From NCBI GenBank assembly GCA_002469865.1, contig DKOD01000104.1, forward strand, positions 2,474 to 19,231: 16,758 nt of DNA. The letters are read 5' to 3'. Under the pieces are notes generated by a model. That model searched no databases, was not told the DNA's origin, and saw only the letters and a list, made by a program, of their open reading frames with translations. The DNA comes from Alphaproteobacteria bacterium UBA7371 (lineage in GTDB: Bacteria; Pseudomonadota; Alphaproteobacteria; UBA8317). The translations under genes were made by a program, and so were the position numbers. Positions 6,855 through 12,649 of the stretch are shown here, one piece after another (positions within the stretch are counted from its first letter, which is position 1; each line of letters begins with the position of its first letter).

Positions 6855-7441
6855 CTTCACGTGCCTGGCAGCGCATGCTTTCGGGCCGACGGCTGGATAT
6901 TCTTCAGCCATCACCCTTGGATATTGAAATTGAAGACATAGCCCATGGCTTGGCACGGGTCTCCCGTTGGAATGGGCAAACAAGCGGCCCATTCTCTTTT
7001 TCCGTGGCGGACCATTCTCTTCTCGTGGAGGCAATATTTTCAAGGGACAATCCTGGTGTGGCACCCGGCCATCAGCTTGCTGCCTTGCTGCATGACGCCC
7101 CAGAATTTGTAATTGGTGACCTTATTTCTCCATTCAAAAACGCCATCAAGGGTGAATATCGCATGATCGAGAATCATTTGCTCCAGGCAATTCATCAGCG
7201 TTTCGGCTTATCAGCCATGCCTGCAGGCATCCATCACGCGATTAAAAAAGCTGACGGCCATGCTGCTTATATGGAAGCAGTTGCCTTGGCAGGCTTTGAT
7301 GTTGCGGAAGCAACCCAAATTTTTTCCAAACCTGACAAATTGATGGACATTCCAGCAGTACGCGCCCCCATGGACGCAAAAAAAGCGTTCCTCAAGCGCT
7401 TCAACAAGCTTTATGAAGACCATCAACACATGATTGCATGA
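6851..7441 (+). CDS. HD-domain phosphohydrolase (YfbR/HDDC2-like, possible 5'-nucleotidase)
   Basis: The 196-residue protein has the metal-binding pattern of the HD superfamily: VADHSLLV with His55, LLHDAPE with His81-Asp82 and Glu85, and KKADGHAAY with Asp135. The spacing and the RVSRWNGQTSGPFSFSVADHS lead-in resemble YfbR-type 5'-deoxynucleotidases, which remove phosphate from (deoxy)nucleoside monophosphates. The sequence does not prove the substrate. The ATG at 6851 overlaps the ygfZ stop as ATGA and has GGAG nine bases upstream, so the two genes are translationally coupled. The nadA start lies 64 bases downstream across a structured leader, so the gene probably shares an operon with NAD synthesis. 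A role in nucleotide or NMN/NaMN turnover is a guess from context only. Confidence 0.85.
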   Translation: MTSRAWQRMLSGRRLDILQPSPLDIEIEDIAHGLARVSRWNGQTSGPFSFSVADHSLLVEAIFSRDNPGVAPGHQLAALLHDAPEFVIGDLISPFKNAIKGEYRMIENHLLQAIHQRFGLSAMPAGIHHAIKKADGHAAYMEAVALAGFDVAEATQIFSKPDKLMDIPAVRAPMDAKKAFLKRFNKLYEDHQHMIA

Positions 7442-7491
7442 AAGCGCGTGCAAATCCCCACGTGACTTGTGGGGTTGCCCGACTTACATAA
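7438..7491 (+). CDS. Candidate 17-residue leader peptide upstream of nadA
   Basis: An ATG at 7438 overlaps the HD-gene stop as ATGA, the same junction used at ygfZ/HD, nadA/nadB and nadB/nadC. It opens a frame MKARANPHVTCGVARLT that ends in TAA at 7489-7491, directly before the AAGG that serves nadA. It has no Shine-Dalgarno of its own, so translation would depend on coupling to the HD gene. The frame spans the whole first hairpin and the left arm of the second hairpin of the nadA leader. It has no run of one codon, so classical amino-acid attenuation is not suggested. It is short enough to arise by chance. Confidence 0.3.
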   Translation: MKARANPHVTCGVARLT

Positions 7492-7500
7492 AGGTAACCC
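7450..7500 (+). promoter_or_regulatory. nadA leader with two mutually exclusive hairpins, one covering the Shine-Dalgarno
   Basis: Hairpin 1 pairs CCCCAC (7456-7461) with GTGGGG (7469-7474) around the loop GTGACTT. It is extended by GCAA (7450-7453) with TTGC (7475-7478), leaving a two-base bulge. Hairpin 2 pairs GGGTTGCC (7472-7479) with GGTAACCC (7493-7500), eight pairs including one G-U, around a 13-base loop. The two share 7472-7478 and cannot coexist. Hairpin 2 buries the GG of the only Shine-Dalgarno-like sequence before nadA. No T-run follows either stem, so control would act on translation rather than termination. I do not recognise a known riboswitch class. Confidence 0.45.
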
Positions 7501-7505
7501 ACGCA

Positions 7506-8510
7506 ATGATGGAAAACGTAAACATGACGCCAAACAGCCTTCAAGATATCAAAGACCGCGCCCTTGGCTTTATGGTTGAAGCTGAGTGGGAGGCTGCAGC
7601 GCCTCTTATCGAAGAAATCCTGGCATTAAAAAAACAGCGCAATGCGGTTATTCTTGCGCATAATTACATGACGCGCGATATTTTCCACACGGTTGCTGAT
7701 GTGGTTGGCGACTCCCTGCAACTTGCCATCGAAGCCACCAAAACAAAGGCCGATGTGATCGTGCAATGTGGCGTTCATTTTATGGCGGAAACCTCCAAAA
7801 TTCTTAATCCTGGGAAGGTGGTTTTGCTACCAAGCCTTGAAGCTGGATGCTCTCTTGCTTCCTCCATTACCGCTGACCAGGTTCGCGCCATTAGGAAAAA
7901 ACATCCTGGCAGTCGTGTGGTCACCTATGTCAACACGTCAGCGGATGTGAAGGCTGTCAGTGATGTTTGTTGCACTTCATCAAACGCCCTTGCCATTGTT
8001 GAGGCCATGGACAGCCAAAAAGTAATCTTCCTTCCTGACCAATATTTGGCCAAAAATATTGCCGCCAAGACACGCAAAACAATTGTTACCTGGGCAGGAT
8101 CTTGCGAGGTGCATGAGCGGTTTACCGGTGAAGACATCAAAACAGTGAAGCAGGCAAACCCTGGAATTAAGGTGTTGGTCCATCCTGAATGCCCACCTGA
8201 GGTCATCGCAGAGGCCGATTTTGCAGGCTCAACCGCCAAGCTCATTGATTTTGTGAAAGAACATAGGCCCGAACAAGTTGCGCTGATCACTGAATGTTCC
8301 ATGGCCAGCAATATCGCAGCAGAAACCCCTGATATTGCATTTGTTCAGCCATGCCACCTTTGCCCACATATGCAGGAAATCACCCTCACCAACATCCGTG
8401 ACGCCCTTCGCGACAACAAGCATGTTGTGGAGGTTGATGAACAAATTGCCGCCGATGCACGCAAGGCCGTTGAGCGCATGATTGAACTCTCCCAGCCCAA
8501 GGCTTCATGA
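7506..8510 (+). CDS. nadA: Quinolinate synthase NadA
   Basis: NadA condenses iminoaspartate with dihydroxyacetone phosphate to quinolinate, using a 4Fe-4S cluster in the cytosol. The 334-residue protein has the three expected cluster cysteines: Cys88 in CGVHFMAETSKIL, Cys200 in WAGSCEVHERF and Cys286 in CHLCPHMQ. Other family motifs are ILAHNYM (49-55), VGDSLQLA (67-74), YVNTSADVKA (141-150), LPDQYLAKN (176-184) and HPECPPEV (226-233). The start is ambiguous among ATGs at 7506, 7509 and 7524. The 7506 start is preferred because AAAGG lies 11 bases before it, a slightly long spacing. A TTG-initiated extension to 7434 reads through the leader hairpins and adds no recognisable NadA sequence. The stop overlaps nadB as ATGA. 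Confidence 0.96.
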   Translation: MMENVNMTPNSLQDIKDRALGFMVEAEWEAAAPLIEEILALKKQRNAVILAHNYMTRDIFHTVADVVGDSLQLAIEATKTKADVIVQCGVHFMAETSKILNPGKVVLLPSLEAGCSLASSITADQVRAIRKKHPGSRVVTYVNTSADVKAVSDVCCTSSNALAIVEAMDSQKVIFLPDQYLAKNIAAKTRKTIVTWAGSCEVHERFTGEDIKTVKQANPGIKVLVHPECPPEVIAEADFAGSTAKLIDFVKEHRPEQVALITECSMASNIAAETPDIAFVQPCHLCPHMQEITLTNIRDALRDNKHVVEVDEQIAADARKAVERMIELSQPKAS

Positions 8511-9997
8511 ACAATCAGGGTGTGCTGGTGGTGGGCGGCGGTTTGGCTGGGCTCACCCTTGCGTTGCAATTGGCACCGCAAAGGGTAACGGTGCTTGCAC
8601 CCCGCACAGGCAATACCACGGGCTCATCTGGTTGGGCACAAGGCGGTCTTGCTGCCGCATTGGCCAGCGGTGATAGCCCGAGAGCGCATGCGGCTGATAC
8701 CATCGAGGCAGGTGGTGGCCTAAATTCTGTTGAGGCTGTCGCTTTGGTCACCCAAAAAGCACCTCAAATGATTAAGAACCTTGTGCAACATGGTGTTGCA
8801 TTTGATCGTGATCATGATGGCAATCTTCACATGGGCTTAGAAGGCGCCCATTCCCAACCAAGAATTGTCCATGCAGAAGGTGACCGGACCGGGCCCAAAA
8901 TCATGGCAGCCCTACAAAAAAAAGTTGCTCAGGCTGAGCATATTAACATGATCACCAACATGCGGGCCAAGAGTTTGCTCCAAGACCAACACGGTCGGAT
9001 CGCAGGCGTGGCAGCAATCGATGACTTAGGTCAGGAACAATTTCTTAATGCCCAAGTAACAATCCTTGCCTCGGGCGGTCTTGGCCACCTTTATGGCCAT
9101 ACCACCAACCCAACGACCATCCGTGGCGATATGCTTGGTTCTGCCATAAGGGCAGGCGCCCAATTGTCCGACCTCGAATTTGTTCAATTCCACCCCACGG
9201 CTATGGCCGTCACTGCATCACCATTACCATTGGTCTCTGAAGCACTACGCGGCGCAGGGGCTAGGCTGGTTCTTTCCGATGGTGGTTTTTTGTTCCCCGG
9301 GCTTGGTGATCTTGCTGCGCGAGATGAGGTGGCACGCAAGATCCATGAAAGTATTCATCGTGGCGCGCCAGTGTTTCTTGATGCGGGGCCAATTGGCGAT
9401 GACGTGTCACTTCGTTTTCCAACAGTGGCCAAATTGGCTGGTGAGCATGGCTTAGATCTGCAGCATGATTTGCTTCCGGTGGCACCTGCACAACATTATC
9501 ATATGGGCGGCGTCACAACCGACCTTAAAGGTCAAAGCTCTTTGGAACATTTGTATGTGATAGGTGAAACAGCCTGCACGGGTTTGCATGGGGCCAACCG
9601 TCTTGCATCCAATTCCTTGCTCGAAGCCCTCGTGTTTGCCCATGAGGCAGCCGAAGATCTTGCGGGAAGAGAATTTGCCTTGCCGGGCAAACCAACACCA
9701 CCTGACAAGCTCTTGGATGATTGTGATGAACTTCCCGACCTCATGGACAAACATGCAGGCGTTGTGCGCGAGGAGGCCGGGCTCAAAAAGATCATCGACA
9801 GGCTTTTTGAGCATTGCCAAGGGCAAATCCAATTGCTTTCAGCAAGAGATTTGACCGGTTTATCTATTGCTGTTGCAGCCAGAGCGCGCAAGAACTCTAT
9901 TGGTGGCCATTACCGTATCGACCACCCAGAGCCACCGACAAATAAAGACCGCAAGGCTTGGAACATCACCAGATTGACCAAAGAGGCAGTTTCATGA
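8507..9997 (+). CDS. nadB: L-aspartate oxidase NadB
   Basis: NadB oxidises L-aspartate to iminoaspartate with FAD, giving the substrate of NadA; electrons go to oxygen or fumarate. The protein has 496 residues, a little shorter than the E. coli enzyme. The FAD-binding segment VLVVGGGLAGLTLAL is at 6-20, with SSGWAQGGLAA at 40-50. HPTAM (229-233), RDEVARKIH (272-280), HYHMGGV (330-336) and GETACTGLHGANRLASNSLLEALVF (353-377) follow in the order of the succinate dehydrogenase/aspartate oxidase flavoprotein family. SSGWAQGG, the NadA partner and the lack of an iron-sulfur subunit separate it from succinate dehydrogenase or fumarate reductase. The C-terminal helical domain ends in ARARKNSIGGHYR. 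It starts inside the nadA stop and ends inside the nadC start, both ATGA. Confidence 0.96.
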   Translation: MNNQGVLVVGGGLAGLTLALQLAPQRVTVLAPRTGNTTGSSGWAQGGLAAALASGDSPRAHAADTIEAGGGLNSVEAVALVTQKAPQMIKNLVQHGVAFDRDHDGNLHMGLEGAHSQPRIVHAEGDRTGPKIMAALQKKVAQAEHINMITNMRAKSLLQDQHGRIAGVAAIDDLGQEQFLNAQVTILASGGLGHLYGHTTNPTTIRGDMLGSAIRAGAQLSDLEFVQFHPTAMAVTASPLPLVSEALRGAGARLVLSDGGFLFPGLGDLAARDEVARKIHESIHRGAPVFLDAGPIGDDVSLRFPTVAKLAGEHGLDLQHDLLPVAPAQHYHMGGVTTDLKGQSSLEHLYVIGETACTGLHGANRLASNSLLEALVFAHEAAEDLAGREFALPGKPTPPDKLLDDCDELPDLMDKHAGVVREEAGLKKIIDRLFEHCQGQIQLLSARDLTGLSIAVAARARKNSIGGHYRIDHPEPPTNKDRKAWNITRLTKEAVS

Positions 9998-10836
9998 CCA
10001 GCAACCAATTACCCCGCTTGATCGCCGAACCACTTCTTCGCACAGCCCTTGGGGAAGATCTTGGCATGGCAGGAGACCTCACCGCCCGCCTGCTCGACCC
10101 CAAAAAAACCGGCAAAGCATTCCTTCGTGCAAGGCAGTCGGGTGTGCTTTCCGGGATTGAAGCAGCAGCAATCACATGCAATTTGGTCGATATGTCCATC
10201 ACAATTGATGAGAAACACCCCAACGGACATGCCCTAGAAAAAGATGATCTGGTGGCGGTCTTGGAGGGCCCATTGGCATCTATTTTTACCGCTGAGCGCA
10301 CCTTCCTCAATATCATCCAGCGGATGTCAGGTATTGCCACCTCCACCTCAGACTTTGTTCGGGCAACGCACGCAACACATTGCCGAATTTTGTGCACCCG
10401 GAAGACAACACCGGGCCTTCGGGCATGGGAGAAGCAGGCCGTTCGACATGGTGGTGGCATTAACCACCGTTTCGGGCTCAGTGATGGCGTGATGCTCAAA
10501 GACAACCATATTGCCGCCCATGGTTCCATCACAGTCGCACTTGCCGAGGCCAGAAAAATTTATGGGCCCATGGTCAAGATAGAGGTGGAATGCGACCATC
10601 ATGATCAGGTCGCCGAGGCAGTTCATGCCGGCGCTGATGTCATCATGTTCGACAACATGAATGTGGAGCAGGTGGCGAAAGCCGTATTGATGGTGAATGG
10701 ACGTGCTGCCACCGAAGCGTCCGGCAACATGACCCTAGAAATGGTCCCCAAATTTGCGGCCACCGGTGTGGATTATATTTCCGTGGGTAGACTGACCCAT
10801 TCCAGCCCATCCATTGATTTGGGGCTTGACCTTTAG
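9994..10836 (+). CDS. nadC: Nicotinate-nucleotide pyrophosphorylase (carboxylating) NadC
   Basis: NadC (quinolinate phosphoribosyltransferase) converts quinolinate and PRPP to nicotinate mononucleotide, CO2 and pyrophosphate. The 280-residue protein carries ERTFLNIIQRMSGIAT (101-116) and TRKTTPGLRAWEKQAVRHGGGINHRFGLSDGVMLKDNH (135-172), which contribute quinolinate and phosphate contacts. IEVECD (196-201), FDNM (219-222), EASGNM (241-246) and GVDYISVGRLTHS (258-270) line the barrel. AAGAGG lies seven bases before the ATG, which overlaps the nadB stop as ATGA. It is the last gene of the nad operon. Its TAG stop overlaps the stop of the convergent transporter, and no intrinsic terminator is visible at this junction. 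Confidence 0.96.
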   Translation: MTSNQLPRLIAEPLLRTALGEDLGMAGDLTARLLDPKKTGKAFLRARQSGVLSGIEAAAITCNLVDMSITIDEKHPNGHALEKDDLVAVLEGPLASIFTAERTFLNIIQRMSGIATSTSDFVRATHATHCRILCTRKTTPGLRAWEKQAVRHGGGINHRFGLSDGVMLKDNHIAAHGSITVALAEARKIYGPMVKIEVECDHHDQVAEAVHAGADVIMFDNMNVEQVAKAVLMVNGRAATEASGNMTLEMVPKFAATGVDYISVGRLTHSSPSIDLGLDL

Positions 10837-11729
10837 GACGATGCCAAGAGTGGTAGGCCCGCCAAAAAAACCACGCCTGCCAACACCACTGCGACACCAA
10901 ACCAGCGCCTTGGGGCAATATGTTCTTTGGCAATGGTTACCGCCCAAAAAAGGGTAAATATGGTCAATGTCGAAAAGACCACGGGCATGATGGCTTTGCC
11001 CTCCCCCACAGAGCCTTCAAACAAAAGAAGCGCCCCCATATTCTCCAAGGTTGCATGAAGAACGATCATGGGCCACCAAGAAACCTGAACAAGGCCCCTC
11101 AATTGTTGGCGCTGGGTCATGCTCACAACAAAAACAGCACCACAAAAAACAATCGACGCCAAACGCGACAACACAAAGGCATCATGCACCTTCATGCCAT
11201 CGACACTCAATTCAATCATGACCAAACGCAATGCCAACAAAAGGCTTGCTGAGACGGCCATCACAACCACCGCTGCGGCCACTTCGCCAGCAATCAACAC
11301 CTTCAAGCCACGGTAAAGGCCACTTACAATGAGGACGCCTGCAAAAATGACGGCCAGGGCAGCGCCTTCAAGCAAGCCCGGATTATACCCCATAAAACCA
11401 TTCACCAACACCACCAGGGCTGGGTTGGCGGTGATGATGGGTGACACCATCGCGATGGGGCCTCGGGCGAGCGCTTTGAAGACAAGCCAAAGGGCCACAG
11501 GGTTCAGCAGCCCTGCCACCAAGGCAAAAAAGAGGTAGGCGGGATCGAGGCTTGTAAAATCTGGAAATGGCCAAAAAACCAAAAAAGGAATGGTTCCCAG
11601 GGTCAAAGCCATGCTTGCAGCAGCAAAACTGCCTATGCGGCGGGAATTGGTTCTGGAAACAAAATCCGAAGTTCCTAAGCAGGCGGCTGCGCCTAGGCCT
11701 TCTAAGAAACCTGGTGGGATGACAGGCAT
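10833..11729 (-). CDS. EamA/DMT-superfamily transporter
   Basis: The 298-residue inner-membrane protein has about ten hydrophobic segments arranged as two repeats of five, the usual EamA layout. The N-terminal GLGAAACLGTSDFVSR segment and VFKALARGPIAMVSPIITANPALVVLVNGF near 83-112 fit the end of the first EamA repeat. IMPVVFSTLTIFTLFWAVTIAKEHIAPRRWFGVAVVLAGVVF near the C-terminus is the matching segment of the second repeat. Members export amino acids, nucleosides or other metabolites; the substrate here is unknown. The ATG at 11729 follows GGAG by eight bases and overlaps the end of meaB by 28 bases, so it is probably co-translated with it. The stop overlaps that of nadC. Confidence 0.85.
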   Translation of the reverse strand: MPVIPPGFLEGLGAAACLGTSDFVSRTNSRRIGSFAAASMALTLGTIPFLVFWPFPDFTSLDPAYLFFALVAGLLNPVALWLVFKALARGPIAMVSPIITANPALVVLVNGFMGYNPGLLEGAALAVIFAGVLIVSGLYRGLKVLIAGEVAAAVVVMAVSASLLLALRLVMIELSVDGMKVHDAFVLSRLASIVFCGAVFVVSMTQRQQLRGLVQVSWWPMIVLHATLENMGALLLFEGSVGEGKAIMPVVFSTLTIFTLFWAVTIAKEHIAPRRWFGVAVVLAGVVFLAGLPLLASS

Positions 11730-12649
11730 TGACGCAACTCCATGGTCAGCTGATCGAGCATCTGAAATGGGTTGTTTAACCTTTGGTCAAGTCTATGGGC
11801 CACATGGGCAAAACCTTCCCGCCCAAATGCAGCCAATAATTTTCCCTTAACCATGTTGCGTGCCATATCATCACGATGTTTTTGCTGTTGCTGCACATGC
11901 TGGCCATGCTGGTCGATGGCCTGTTTCAAATCTTCCATGCCCTTGCCGGTGCTTGCAGAGACAAGATGCAAGGACATGGGCCAATCATCTTGGCTTATGG
12001 CAAGTGACAGACTTCCCTTCAAATCCGACAATGTTCGCTCGGCAACCATTCCCATGTCTGATTTTGTTACCGCACAAATATGGGGAACTTCCATGATGCC
12101 TGCTTTCATATATTGCAGGGCATCTCCAGAACCCGGCTGTGCCAAAAACACGACACTATCGACAAAATCAGCCACCTCGGTCTCCGACTGACCTACCCCA
12201 ACGGTTTCGACCAGCACCCGATCAAAGCACGCCCGCAGCAACACCAAGGCATAGATGGCAAATTCTGACAAACCACCAAGATGGTCTCTGGCAGCCAAGG
12301 AACGAACAAATGAATGGGCATCATCCGGATCCGTCCGCATTCTCATGCGGTCACCAAGCAAGGCACCGCCAGAATGGCGTGAACTGGGGTCAACCGCAAC
12401 CACGGCAACCTTCAGACCATCTTCCCGCCACAGTTTTAACAACTTACCCGTGAGCGTGCTTTTGCCAACACCCGGTGGCCCGGTAAAACCCACGACAAGA
12501 CCACGGCCTTGTGACCAGCACTCATCCAGCAAAGGACCATAAACACCCACATGGCCCTGTCGGGCAAGATATGCTTCCAAATCAGCAAGCACACGTGACA
12601 TCGCGGCTTTGCCGCCCAAACGCAGCTCATTGGTGGTGATAACGGTCAA
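11702..12649 (-). CDS. meaB: MeaB/ArgK-family P-loop GTPase (methylmalonyl-CoA mutase chaperone type)
   Basis: The protein belongs to the G3E family of metallochaperone GTPases; MeaB protects and loads B12-dependent methylmalonyl-CoA mutase. Walker A GFTGPPGVGKST is at 54-65, with VDPSSRHSGGALLGDRMRM at 86-104 (the MeaB hallmark), VETVGVGQSE (147-156) as the Walker B/switch region and TKSD (195-198) at the base-recognition position, where NKxD is usual. I chose a TTG start at 12649, giving 315 residues. The segment LRLGGKAAMSRVLADLE then aligns with the usual AGDRRALARAITLVE start of the family, which a start at the ATG at 12601 would cut. The TTG overlaps the ppdK stop as TTGA. The C-terminal helical dimerisation tail is present but short. 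No mutase gene is in the window, so the partner could be another B12 enzyme. Confidence 0.85.
   Translation of the reverse strand: MTVITTNELRLGGKAAMSRVLADLEAYLARQGHVGVYGPLLDECWSQGRGLVVGFTGPPGVGKSTLTGKLLKLWREDGLKVAVVAVDPSSRHSGGALLGDRMRMRTDPDDAHSFVRSLAARDHLGGLSEFAIYALVLLRACFDRVLVETVGVGQSETEVADFVDSVVFLAQPGSGDALQYMKAGIMEVPHICAVTKSDMGMVAERTLSDLKGSLSLAISQDDWPMSLHLVSASTGKGMEDLKQAIDQHGQHVQQQQKHRDDMARNMVKGKLLAAFGREGFAHVAHRLDQRLNNPFQMLDQLTMELRQCLSSHQVS

Noticed and set aside
7434..7505. TTG-initiated N-terminal extension of nadA
   Set aside because: It reads through both leader hairpins and adds residues without NadA similarity; the ATG at 7506 gives a normal length.
9966..10532. 188-codon minus-strand frame opposite nadC
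   Set aside because: Antisense to the conserved nadC core; the translation shows no domain pattern.
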